DNA of 64,000 nt from Chloroflexota bacterium (GCA_002699485.1 PAAV01000055.1:1-64000), one strand, 5' to 3'. Counted from the first letter of the stretch, positions 21,064 through 30,506 are shown. Notes: generated by a model from the sequence alone, not told the origin. Program-made: numbers and translations.

Positions 21064-22127
21064 AATTAAGTGAATACGATTTTACCAAGATACCTTGGAA
21101 TAAAATTGAACGAGTTGGAACTTGGAAGATGTTGGAGTCTGACTTATTTACAGTTTCGTGGTTGTTAGGAAGATTTTGCAATTACAGATGTTCATATTGT
21201 TGGCCATATGCGAGAAGTAATACTAAAGATCATCGTCCTGTGAAAGTATGTCTCAAGACAATTGATGAAATTAAAAGACAAGCCAGACAAAGAAATTTCA
21301 ATTCTTTTCATTTTAGTCTATCTGGAGGTGAGCCCACTTTTCATCCAGCATATCTTGATATACTTGAACATCTTGCAGATGATGTAGTATACACTAATTA
21401 TTCATCTATCCATATGACTTCAAATTGTTCTCGACCTATGAAGTGGTTTGAACGATATGTTGAGTCAGCAAAGAAGTTTTCAAGAGCATCTATTACTGCA
21501 TCATTTCATCGTGAATATATTACAAAAAATAAACTTAATGATTTTGCAGATAAACTTGATTTTTGTCAACGCAATGGTGTAAGAGTAACAATTAATTCTG
21601 TAATGGTACCAGAAAAATTTGATGAAATATATAAAGACTTGTTATATTTTTATGAACGGGGTATAAATGTAACACTTAAACCACAAAGCGATCCTACTGC
21701 ATCATTTGTTGTTGATGGATATACTAAAGAACAAATGCAAGTACTACATAATGGTATGCCTCAGATTACAAATATGGAAGTTAAATCTAAAAAACTTCAA
21801 AACATTCGTCAAGAATTTGAAATTATTATGAATGATGATAAAGGAAAAGAGTGGTATCTTGATCAAGCCGAAAGATTCAATGCATTTAATTTTAATAATT
21901 TTAAAGGATGGACTTGTTCAACTGGTTATCGCAGTTGTATTATTAGAGAGCCTGATGGAAGCATTAAACGATCTTATTCTTGCGGAGATATTCCCTTAGG
22001 AAATATAGAAACAGGATTTAAATTATTTGATTCACCAGTAGTATGTACTACAAATGCGTGTGTAAGTTCTGCTGATAGTAAGATTCCTAAAAAGAAATCT
22101 ACTTGTAGTTTACCATTATGGAAATAG
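21060..22127 (+). CDS. Radical SAM protein, type D
   Basis: WLLGRFCNYRCSYCWPYARSN, LSGGEPTFHPAY; Cys-rich C-terminus. Confidence 0.9.
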   Translation: MKLSEYDFTKIPWNKIERVGTWKMLESDLFTVSWLLGRFCNYRCSYCWPYARSNTKDHRPVKVCLKTIDEIKRQARQRNFNSFHFSLSGGEPTFHPAYLDILEHLADDVVYTNYSSIHMTSNCSRPMKWFERYVESAKKFSRASITASFHREYITKNKLNDFADKLDFCQRNGVRVTINSVMVPEKFDEIYKDLLYFYERGINVTLKPQSDPTASFVVDGYTKEQMQVLHNGMPQITNMEVKSKKLQNIRQEFEIIMNDDKGKEWYLDQAERFNAFNFNNFKGWTCSTGYRSCIIREPDGSIKRSYSCGDIPLGNIETGFKLFDSPVVCTTNACVSSADSKIPKKKSTCSLPLWK

Positions 22128-22309
22128 ATAATATTATAAACGATTATACTCTAAGAGAATTGCAAATTATTTCTTCAAGAATATTATCAGAACACGAAGC
22201 TACAAATAATTTTATAAAACAATTTAAAGCTGATCATGATAGTCATCGGTTTTATAAAAATGTTATTAATTGGTATGTAAAAAAATATAAAAATTTTCCT
22301 GAATTATGA
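22118..22309 (+). CDS. Small hypothetical protein between two radical SAM genes
   Basis: 63 aa, Cys-free ORF overlapping both neighbours by a few bases; no other frame fills this interval. Confidence 0.6.
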   Translation: MEIDNIINDYTLRELQIISSRILSEHEATNNFIKQFKADHDSHRFYKNVINWYVKKYKNFPEL

Positions 22310-23571
22310 CTGAACCTACTAAAGATAATACTTTTTGTTTTTATCCATTTTATGCCTTGGTTTTTAAACTATATGAAAATCAAGATTTAAAAGCAGTTGC
22401 TCCTTGTTGTATGATGCATGATACTTGGAAACCAAATATTGATCAAGTTAATTCAGTTTTATCAAAAGAAGAATTAGAGGGATTAAATCCATATGAAATA
22501 TTTTATCATGAAAAGTTTAAAGAATTAAGAAAAAATTTGCTTAATAATGTACGAGATTCTAATTGTGCTACATGTTGGAAACAAGAAGATAAAGGAATAT
22601 TATCACATAGAATGTATAGTAAATGGCTTTTTGAGGATGAATTTAATACAGATTTGAGAGAAGTTGATGTTTCAATATCCAATAAATGTAATCTTGCATG
22701 TAGAATGTGTAATGTGGGGTCTTCTCATCAACTATGGGAAGATGTTGATAAATTAGAAAAAAGTAATAAATTACGTTTGTTTGAAAAGGCATCAAATCAT
22801 TCTTTGAGATCACATAATTTACCACAGGATGTTAAAAATAATTATTTGATACAGTGGATATATCATAATACAGATAAAATAAAAATTTTAAAAGCATCAG
22901 GAGGAGAGCCTTTATATGATAAAAATATATTAGACTTATTAAGAAAATTTGTGAAAGACGGTAATAGCAAATCAACTGAATTAGCATTTCATACGAATGC
23001 TATATTAATAACAGATGAAATTATTGAATTGTTCAATGAATTTAAATTACAAAGACATACATTTAGTATAGATGGAGTTGATGAAACTTATGAATACATA
23101 AGACATAAAGCTGATTTTTCTATTTTAGAACAAAATATTAAAAACTGGTTTAAAAAATCTAATAATATTCACATTGTAAATATTAATTTTGTATTATCTG
23201 CTTTAAATATAGGAAATATTATTGATTTTTTGGAGTGGATTGCTTTGATGTTTTTTGAAAAGATTAGGTGTAATATTTTTATTTCTGAAGTGAGACCAGA
23301 AGGTAGAGGTATTGATATAAAAAACTTACCAATAGAATATTTAAAATCAGTACAAACACAAATTTTAGAGTTTAAAGAATTTAAAATAAAAAAATATGAT
23401 TTTCATTATGAGATTGATAAATTATTATCGTTAATAGATCATGCAATACAGAACAATATTTGTAATCTTAAAAAATTATATAATGAGATTGTTTTATTAG
23501 ATGGAACTAGAAATCAAAGTTATAAAAATTATTTGGATTTTTCATTGATAAAAATTTTAGAAAATGTATAA
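22306..23571 (+). CDS. Radical SAM protein, type C (paralog of 11727..12938)
   Basis: FCFYPFYALVFKL, APCCMMHD, CATCWKQEDKGILSHR, NKCNLACRMCN, ASGGEPLYD. Confidence 0.92.
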   Translation: MTEPTKDNTFCFYPFYALVFKLYENQDLKAVAPCCMMHDTWKPNIDQVNSVLSKEELEGLNPYEIFYHEKFKELRKNLLNNVRDSNCATCWKQEDKGILSHRMYSKWLFEDEFNTDLREVDVSISNKCNLACRMCNVGSSHQLWEDVDKLEKSNKLRLFEKASNHSLRSHNLPQDVKNNYLIQWIYHNTDKIKILKASGGEPLYDKNILDLLRKFVKDGNSKSTELAFHTNAILITDEIIELFNEFKLQRHTFSIDGVDETYEYIRHKADFSILEQNIKNWFKKSNNIHIVNINFVLSALNIGNIIDFLEWIALMFFEKIRCNIFISEVRPEGRGIDIKNLPIEYLKSVQTQILEFKEFKIKKYDFHYEIDKLLSLIDHAIQNNICNLKKLYNEIVLLDGTRNQSYKNYLDFSLIKILENV

Positions 23572-24604
23572 TTATTCTCAAATATCACATGTTCATTTTG
23601 AACCTACGCAACGATGTCAAGCGGCATGTCCTATGTGTGACAGAACTAATAATTCACATATAAAAAATGCTGAAATATCAATCAATCAATTTAAACAAAT
23701 TATAAATTCTGATTTTGTAAAGCAATTAAGAAGTTTTCTTATGTGTGGTAATCATGGAGATCCCATGATTGCTAAAGATACACTTGAAATGTATAAATGG
23801 TTAAGATATAATAATGAAAAATTACATTTACAAATGACAACAAATGGTGGAGGTAGATCCGATGATTGGTGGAAAAGCCTTGCAGAAATTTTTGGTGAAC
23901 ATGGAAAAGTGTCTTTTTCAGTAGACGGTTTAGAAGATACGAATCATTTATATCGAGTAAATGTAGATTGGAAACGAGTTGAAAATTCAATGGATGTTTT
24001 TACACAAGCAGGGGGGAAAGGCGTTTGGGTATTTTTGATATTTGAGCATAATGAACATCAAGTAGAAGAAGCAGAACGAATGGCTAAATTATTTGGACTT
24101 GAATTTGTAAGAAAAAAGTCTGGAAGATGGGTACAAAGTTATAAAAACAAGAAAGTTGACAAAAAGATAACGATCAAGGGGAAGGAAATTAAACCACCAA
24201 CCGAGCCAAAGCATCAGAATAAGAGTGTAAACAGATATGATAAATTGATTAAGAGTCATGGTACCTTTCAAGAGTATTTAGATAAAACAAAAATAAAATG
24301 TAAATCAATAGATACTAAAGAAATTTATATCTCAGCCGAAGGTCTTGTAACTCCTTGTTGTTGGACTGCTGGAAATTTATATAAAGTATATGAAAAAATA
24401 GGACAGAATCAAATATGGTCTTATATAGATGATGTTAAAAATATTAATGTTTTATATAAACCTTTAAATGAAATTATTGAAGGAAATTTTTTTAAAAAAA
24501 TTGAACAGTCTTGGAATTTGTCTTCTTGTACACAAGGAAAATCAAAAGTTTGTGCAGAGAAATGTGGTACGGGGTTTGATGCATTTGGAGATCAGTGGAA
24601 ATGA
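23564..24604 (+). CDS. Radical SAM / SPASM protein, type A
   Basis: TQRCQAACPMCDRTN; MCGNHGDPMIAKDT; MTTNGGG; GLVTPCCWTAG. Confidence 0.9.
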   Translation: MYNYSQISHVHFEPTQRCQAACPMCDRTNNSHIKNAEISINQFKQIINSDFVKQLRSFLMCGNHGDPMIAKDTLEMYKWLRYNNEKLHLQMTTNGGGRSDDWWKSLAEIFGEHGKVSFSVDGLEDTNHLYRVNVDWKRVENSMDVFTQAGGKGVWVFLIFEHNEHQVEEAERMAKLFGLEFVRKKSGRWVQSYKNKKVDKKITIKGKEIKPPTEPKHQNKSVNRYDKLIKSHGTFQEYLDKTKIKCKSIDTKEIYISAEGLVTPCCWTAGNLYKVYEKIGQNQIWSYIDDVKNINVLYKPLNEIIEGNFFKKIEQSWNLSSCTQGKSKVCAEKCGTGFDAFGDQWK

Positions 24605-25506
24605 CTATTGATTTTTATATTACTTTTGATACAGAAGGTCTTGGAGATAGATTTATATTAGTTTCAACAATTTTGAATATAATGAATAAATTTAATTGTG
24701 ATGCTGTTGTTCATTTTATAGAAGATTCTTTAATAATTACATCAAATGAAGTTGGACTTGGACTTCCGACTAATATTGATAATGTTGAACATGTGTCAGA
24801 TGTTCATCCACATAAAGATAATTGGTATCATAAGTTTTTTAAAAAATTAAAAGGCATTTTTCTTATGGCTGGTATTGATGGTTTTACTTTTAGAAAAATT
24901 TCTAAAAAAAAATTATATGAAGATTTTTATGAGATTGTTGATTTTTTTCATTTTAAAAGACCCAAAAATAAAATTACAACTAATATTTTAAAAAATAAAA
25001 TATTTACACAAGGTACATATCAAGGACCTGGTTTTTTATTGGGTTCTTGGATGAAATCTTCAGTTCGAAAAAATGTTTTTTTACAAGCATATAGAAAGGT
25101 GTGGAAAGAAGGATTATATTGGCCTATTGATTTTTCTCCTAAAGAAAAAGAAAAAAATGTTTGTTATATGTTATATCGATCTGGAGAACAACAATCAGAA
25201 TATAAAAATATATCTGAGCAAGAAAATTTAAAAATTAAAACCTTGATGAAAACATTTCCAGAAATAACATTTTTTTCCTTAGAACATAATAATTATTCTA
25301 AAAATGTAGAAATACTATCTAAAAGTCATTTTATATTTGCTACAGAAGGAATGTGGACTCATTTGTCAAGAGCAATGAATATTAATACTGTAGCATATTC
25401 CAAAGATCCGGTTACATCACAAGAAATTAATGATCAAGGACATTATAGTTCTCTTTCATTTGATGAATATTTAAAAAAGATAAAAAGTTTATTAATGGGA
25501 ATATAA
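24601..25506 (+). CDS. GT9 / heptosyltransferase-like glycosyltransferase
   Basis: TEGLGDRFILVSTILNIMNKF N-terminus; SKSHFIFATEGMWTHLSRAMNINTVAYSKD resembles the GT9 acceptor/donor-site block; start at ATG 24601 (ATGA overlap). Confidence 0.5.
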   Translation: MTIDFYITFDTEGLGDRFILVSTILNIMNKFNCDAVVHFIEDSLIITSNEVGLGLPTNIDNVEHVSDVHPHKDNWYHKFFKKLKGIFLMAGIDGFTFRKISKKKLYEDFYEIVDFFHFKRPKNKITTNILKNKIFTQGTYQGPGFLLGSWMKSSVRKNVFLQAYRKVWKEGLYWPIDFSPKEKEKNVCYMLYRSGEQQSEYKNISEQENLKIKTLMKTFPEITFFSLEHNNYSKNVEILSKSHFIFATEGMWTHLSRAMNINTVAYSKDPVTSQEINDQGHYSSLSFDEYLKKIKSLLMGI

Positions 25507-25507
25507 A

Positions 25508-26473
25508 ATGACTGTACATGTATATTCTGATAGTTTTGGACAGGATGGTCATAATGGAGGAGAAGATGGATGGCCAACTGTATTGAACAAAATACGACAA
25601 GAAGATGTTTATAGGAATGGATGGGGGGGAACTGGTCCAAATTGGAGTTTAAAACTTCTTGTTCATGATTTAGAACAAAAAGAGAGGCTTTATCGGGCTA
25701 TGTCTCAGGGATGTATGCATTATGGATCTTCACTTATTCATACTATGTTTAAACCATTAGCTAAGATAATGAATAAAATGATTGTATACCCTAAATTTAA
25801 ACCAGATGATAGTATTATATTTTTATTATCAGATCAAAAAAGAATGGAATTTCCGTTCATAGATAATTCAGGTCATGCAGATGGTGTTTTTTTGTCGGCT
25901 GAAAATACTTTATTTCATCGGGTTGGAAATCCTATTGACAGAATACGGGGTAAATCGAATTGGTATGAGAATCAGGCTAAGAGAAGATTAAATCAATATA
26001 AAAAATATAAGTCTCAAGTAAAAATAATTGCCAATACTTTAGGACCAATGTTTTTATATGAAAATGTAAAAAATATCACATTTTTACATTTGCTATCTAC
26101 AATGTTCAAAGAATATAATTTTATAGTTTTCTCCTGCTTTAGTCTTGATCATTATACTTCAAAATTAAAAAATTTTAATATTAAATCTACTGAATTATTA
26201 CATAATATGAATTTTAAATCATTAAATTCATCAAATTTTTATTATGTACCAACACCAATATCATATATGGCTGGTAAACAGAATAATGAAGAGACTGTAA
26301 TGAATCATATGACCGTAGAGCAGAATAAAAATTTTGCATTATTTTGTAATGCTATTTTGAATAATGAAGAACCAGATTCAAGTTGGTTTGCTAATGTTTC
26401 ATATGAAGATCCAAATGCGGTTGCTATTCGTGAAGAATTAGAACCAACTCCACAGGTATTTATTTATGAATAA
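25508..26473 (+). CDS. SGNH/GDSL-like hydrolase
   Basis: VHVYSDSFGQDG, GWGGTGPNWSLKLL, FLLSDQKRMEF, NHMTVEQN; ends in QVFIYE. Confidence 0.6.
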   Translation: MTVHVYSDSFGQDGHNGGEDGWPTVLNKIRQEDVYRNGWGGTGPNWSLKLLVHDLEQKERLYRAMSQGCMHYGSSLIHTMFKPLAKIMNKMIVYPKFKPDDSIIFLLSDQKRMEFPFIDNSGHADGVFLSAENTLFHRVGNPIDRIRGKSNWYENQAKRRLNQYKKYKSQVKIIANTLGPMFLYENVKNITFLHLLSTMFKEYNFIVFSCFSLDHYTSKLKNFNIKSTELLHNMNFKSLNSSNFYYVPTPISYMAGKQNNEETVMNHMTVEQNKNFALFCNAILNNEEPDSSWFANVSYEDPNAVAIREELEPTPQVFIYE

Positions 26474-27191
26474 TATTAAAATTAATTGTCTTAAATGGGG
26501 AACAAAATATAATTCTGATTATGTTAATAGAACATATGGTGGGTTACTGAAACATTGTCAGGTTCCATTTCATTTTGTTTGTTATACCGATGATGCTAAA
26601 GGAATATCATCTAAAATTGAAACAAAAAATATTAAAGAACTTAGACCATATAATACAAAAAAAGTTTTTACATATGAAAAATTATTTCTCATTGATAATG
26701 ATGAATATGATAAAAATCTTTGGATAGATTTAGATGTATTGGTACACCAAGATGTAACTGAATTAATAACAAGAACGCATAATAATATTACATTTATATG
26801 GAATTATTGGAATGATTATGAAAAAATAAGTTTATTTAATTTTGGTAGGGGAGTTTCTTGTCATGTAAATTCTTCATTTGTTGCATGGGATAAGGGAACA
26901 GCTTCTTGGCTTTTAAAGTATACTAAAGAAAATTGGAAAAAAATAGAATGGACATATAAAAGTCTTGATAAGTATTTGTTTTATCAGCATTACAGAAATA
27001 ACAAAATTAATTTGTGGGAAGATGGATCGTTTTCAAATTATAATAAAGAAAATTATCAATTAAAAAATAAAGTAACCTTATTTAATACATCGCACCTTTA
27101 TAATAATAAAAATATGAAAGAAATTAAACATTACGAATTAGACGAATCACCAGTACAGGAATTATGGAAAAACTATTCCCTTGGGCTGTAA
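26466..27191 (+). CDS. GT-A glycosyltransferase-like protein
   Basis: KNLWIDLDVLVHQDVTELI DxD block; PFHFVCYTDDAKGI. Confidence 0.65.
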   Translation: MNNIKINCLKWGTKYNSDYVNRTYGGLLKHCQVPFHFVCYTDDAKGISSKIETKNIKELRPYNTKKVFTYEKLFLIDNDEYDKNLWIDLDVLVHQDVTELITRTHNNITFIWNYWNDYEKISLFNFGRGVSCHVNSSFVAWDKGTASWLLKYTKENWKKIEWTYKSLDKYLFYQHYRNNKINLWEDGSFSNYNKENYQLKNKVTLFNTSHLYNNKNMKEIKHYELDESPVQELWKNYSLGL

Positions 27192-27583
27192 ATCATGACA
27201 AAATTTCTGTATTGTGTTGTCCTAGTTTTAAATTTATCAAAACATTAAAGGGACTGGATATGGAAATTGATAATATAAATTATGATATTAATTTTAGAGA
27301 TATGCCAAGTGTAATTTGTAAAGATTTTGTATTTGATAAGGTTAAGCTACATGCTTGTGTATTACATTATAATTGCGAAAAAACATATCCTGTAGGTAAA
27401 ATACATAAGGGAATTTTTATATTAAGAGGTGATGATGAAAATCACAATGGAGACTGTAATCCTATTCATTCGATTGATAAATTGGTTGAAGATAATGAAT
27501 TGACAGAAGTTTTTGATTCATTTGAAATGCAAAATAAAAATAAAAACTATAAACATTATTGTGTATATGGAACAAATTTATAA
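27164..27583 (+). CDS. Hypothetical protein
   Basis: 139 aa ORF in the coupled train; no recognised domain. Confidence 0.5.
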   Translation: MEKLFPWAVNHDKISVLCCPSFKFIKTLKGLDMEIDNINYDINFRDMPSVICKDFVFDKVKLHACVLHYNCEKTYPVGKIHKGIFILRGDDENHNGDCNPIHSIDKLVEDNELTEVFDSFEMQNKNKNYKHYCVYGTNL

Positions 27584-28379
27584 TTGGAGAAAAAATAAAA
27601 ACGATATAAGTTTGCATAATGTTGAAATAGGTTCTTACAATGAGCAAATTGGAGAACACAATACAGAAATTGGAGAACTTAATACAGAAATTGGTTCAAT
27701 TAAAGAAAAAATCGGTTCAATTAGAGAGACTATTGGAGAACATAGAGAACAAATTTCTATATGTGAAAATAATAATAGAGAAACACCATATTATTGGGTT
27801 AATCAATGGGTCAATAATAATTTACCTTCATATTCTAATAGTTTTGATGATTCTGTATCTCAAGGACAATATGAATCTAAATTATGGTTAAAAGAAAAAT
27901 TAGAAAAAATTATTTTTACATCAGAACTTTATATTGATGTTATAGGTTCTTGGTTTGGATTTCCTTTAATAGAAATGTTAGCGGATGTGTTTGATATAAA
28001 ACAAATAGATTTGTATGATATTGATGAAGAATGTCATAAAGTAACTGCTCAATATATAAATCATTTTGATTATGATTTTAGAATAGTACAATTTAAAGAT
28101 TTTTTTGAACGTAAAGAAATAAGAAGAAGACAATTAATTATTAATACATCATCTGAACATATGTCTGATATAATTACTATGAAAGAATATTATAAAGATT
28201 ATCCAATAAAACCAATTTTAGCAATACAATCAAATAACTATTTTGAGGTAGAAGATCATATAAATTGTGTAAAAGATGTTGATGAATTAATAGAAAAAAA
28301 TCAAATTGAAGATGTTTTATATAAAGGAAAACGATCTTTACCTCTATATGATAGATTTATGGTGATAGGAAAATGGTAG
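27567..28379 (+). CDS. Rossmann-fold methyltransferase-like protein with N-terminal heptad repeat
   Basis: LYIDVIGSWFGFPLIEMLADVFDIKQIDLYDID (SAM-binding-like) after seven near-perfect 7-aa repeats; start set to ATG 27567, in frame with ORF 27513..28379. Confidence 0.5.
   Translation: MEQIYNWRKNKNDISLHNVEIGSYNEQIGEHNTEIGELNTEIGSIKEKIGSIRETIGEHREQISICENNNRETPYYWVNQWVNNNLPSYSNSFDDSVSQGQYESKLWLKEKLEKIIFTSELYIDVIGSWFGFPLIEMLADVFDIKQIDLYDIDEECHKVTAQYINHFDYDFRIVQFKDFFERKEIRRRQLIINTSSEHMSDIITMKEYYKDYPIKPILAIQSNNYFEVEDHINCVKDVDELIEKNQIEDVLYKGKRSLPLYDRFMVIGKW
27624..27757 (+). repeat. In-frame 21-bp tandem repeats encoding a xIGxxxx heptad repeat
   Basis: EIGSYNE QIGEHNT EIGELNT EIGSIKE KIGSIRE TIGEHRE QIS; gaaattggagaac/gaaattggttcaatt units repeat every 21 nt. 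Confidence 0.9.
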
Positions 28380-28936
28380 TTGTAGTTCTTGTGTGTACGG
28401 GAAGAAAATATGATGAGTGGTATGTTGATAACATTCAACATATGATTCAAAATAATTTGAATTATGATGACATTTATATAATAAGAGAAGGTGAAGGTAA
28501 TGTTTTTGATAAACTTAAAATGTTTAAAGACTGTACTGATGATGTAAATTATTTATATTTCGATTTAGATATAATTATTAAAGGTTCTGTAGAACATTTG
28601 ATTAAAGATGATTTTACTCTTATTAATGCCTGGTGGAGAGAACCGCTTCATACTCCTTTGAATTCTTCAATAATGTCATGGAAAGGAGACTGTTCTCATA
28701 TCTATGATAAATTTTTTGAAGATGAAGATTATAGTAGAGTAAAATATTGGAAAGGAATCGATGAATATATTTACAAAGAAATAGATTATAATACTTATGA
28801 TGATAAAGTGTGTTGGTCTTATCCATGGAATAGACAAGAATTAGATTATTCTATTTGTTTGTTTAATCACGATTTTGCCCCTGCAATGAAAATAAAAGGA
28901 TGGATGGAAAAATACGTATTATTAAAAACTTCTTAA
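28373..28936 (+). CDS. GT-A glycosyltransferase-like protein
   Basis: VNYLYFDLDIIIKGSVEHL DxD block; SYPWNRQELDYSICLFNHD. Confidence 0.55.
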   Translation: MVVVVLVCTGRKYDEWYVDNIQHMIQNNLNYDDIYIIREGEGNVFDKLKMFKDCTDDVNYLYFDLDIIIKGSVEHLIKDDFTLINAWWREPLHTPLNSSIMSWKGDCSHIYDKFFEDEDYSRVKYWKGIDEYIYKEIDYNTYDDKVCWSYPWNRQELDYSICLFNHDFAPAMKIKGWMEKYVLLKTS

Positions 28937-29427
28937 CAGAAGAAGAATGTTTTGATTTTATTGTAACTTATAAAAATAAAGTTCGGCGTGCTGGAGTTAT
29001 TAATAATGAGTTTTCTATTCATCGAAAGTCTAAAGTTTTTGTTTGGAAAAATGATTCTGTTTTAGAAAATAAATTTAATAGTAATGATATGATATTTCAA
29101 TTTTCAGAATATTCTAAATTAAATTATTATCATTGGCATAATGATTTTAAAAGTACTCAGAATAACCGTAAAAGAGTGGAAACATGTGTAGTGCCTTTAA
29201 ATAAAGAATATCAAGGAGGAGTTTTTGAAATTAAAGGTCATGATTCAATTGAATTAAATGTAGGAGATTGTCTTAGATTTGATTCAAGATTAGAACATAG
29301 AGTTAATCCAGTATTAAAAGGAAAAAGATATTCTTTGACTGGATGGGTTTTTAAAGAAGATGATCCAAAAAATATTACTGATGAAGTGATTGGATTAATG
29401 AACTTTCCTAATTTAATAAAAAAATGA
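28900..29427 (+). CDS. 2OG-Fe(II) oxygenase (prolyl-4-hydroxylase-like)
   Basis: YYHWHNDF (HxD), GGVFEIKG, LRFDSRLEHRVNPVLKGKRYSLTGW (distal His and Arg). Confidence 0.75.
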   Translation: MDGKIRIIKNFLTEEECFDFIVTYKNKVRRAGVINNEFSIHRKSKVFVWKNDSVLENKFNSNDMIFQFSEYSKLNYYHWHNDFKSTQNNRKRVETCVVPLNKEYQGGVFEIKGHDSIELNVGDCLRFDSRLEHRVNPVLKGKRYSLTGWVFKEDDPKNITDEVIGLMNFPNLIKK

Positions 29428-30506
29428 TAGATAAAACATCTGATATAGTTTTGATACATGCTTATTTATCTGATGAAGAAAGAAAATCAGTTTGTCATAA
29501 GTTCATAAAACAATTTAAATCTTTTGGTTATGATGTTATAATTACAAGCCATTTACCCCTTGATAAAGATACTCAAGAATTAGTTGATTATGCAATTTAT
29601 GATAAAGATAATACTTTGATAGATGATCCTGCACTAAAAGGATATTTGATTCATTATGCTTATGCTCCTGATGATGAGGGAAATCCTGTACCTCTTTTTA
29701 ATATTGCAAGTAGAGAATTTTTTAAAAACAATACAATATTTGCAGTTTTACGCCTATTGCTTGCTGGTGTCACGTATGCAAAACTTCTTAATAAAAAAAT
29801 AATACATTTATTTGATTATGATGGATTTTTACCTTTTGATGATGAATTAATAGAAAATAGTGATATTATATTGAATCAAGAAAAACAAGCAGTATTTTAT
29901 GAACGTGAAACAGAACAGTTAGATATTGAACATTGGGGAGAAAGAAGAATTAGACATTGGCAAATTATGACATTGATTATGTCTTGTAATGTAGATTTTT
30001 TATATCGAAGATTAAGAATGTATCCCAATCAACATCTTAAAAAAATGATTACTCAGTTTGGTATGCAAATGGGAGAAGAGTTATTAGGATATGTTCTTGG
30101 TGTATCTTATTTAAATAAAAGAGAGAATAGTTTTGAAGAAAATATCGAAATAAAAAATCTTGAAGAAATTTCTAAAAAAATAGGGTTTGAAAAACAGCAA
30201 GTTTATACTGATGCTGAATTTCCTTGGATATGTCTTGCAAAAGATCCAGCACAAGATGGATATAGATTTTTTGCTATGGCTCCAAAGGGAACAATTCATG
30301 TAAAACTTTTTTATAATAACGAATTGTATTCTGCATTTAGTTGTTCCGATTGGGGATATAGAACAGATTATTTTGCTGAATTAGGTCTTAATAATATAAC
30401 AATTCATGTAAATGATGAATTTTTTAGAGAATATGATTTTACTGATCCAGGAACAAAAACAAAAATTTTAATGCATAGTATTTGGACTGATGCCCCACAA
30501 CAATAA
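29424..30506 (+). CDS. Hypothetical protein, possibly glycosyltransferase-like
   Basis: 360 aa ORF; IIHLFDYDGFLPFDDELIENSDIIL looks GT-A-like but is not diagnostic. Confidence 0.5.
   Translation: MIDKTSDIVLIHAYLSDEERKSVCHKFIKQFKSFGYDVIITSHLPLDKDTQELVDYAIYDKDNTLIDDPALKGYLIHYAYAPDDEGNPVPLFNIASREFFKNNTIFAVLRLLLAGVTYAKLLNKKIIHLFDYDGFLPFDDELIENSDIILNQEKQAVFYERETEQLDIEHWGERRIRHWQIMTLIMSCNVDFLYRRLRMYPNQHLKKMITQFGMQMGEELLGYVLGVSYLNKRENSFEENIEIKNLEEISKKIGFEKQQVYTDAEFPWICLAKDPAQDGYRFFAMAPKGTIHVKLFYNNELYSAFSCSDWGYRTDYFAELGLNNITIHVNDEFFREYDFTDPGTKTKILMHSIWTDAPQQ

Noticed and set aside
1-24604. A bacterial RiPP or natural-product gene cluster on a bacterial chromosome
   Set aside because: The block is continuous with T4-like gp33/gp59/gp32 and baseplate genes, shows phage-style overlapping genes, and lacks transporters, regulators or a clear precursor peptide.
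10303-24604. Assembly duplication as the source of the multiple radical-SAM genes
   Set aside because: The paralogs are strongly diverged in protein sequence and length and share no long identical nucleotide stretches that I could see.
27624-27757. CRISPR-like or regulatory direct repeats
   Set aside because: Units are 21 nt with no spacers and lie in frame inside a CDS, encoding a heptad protein repeat.
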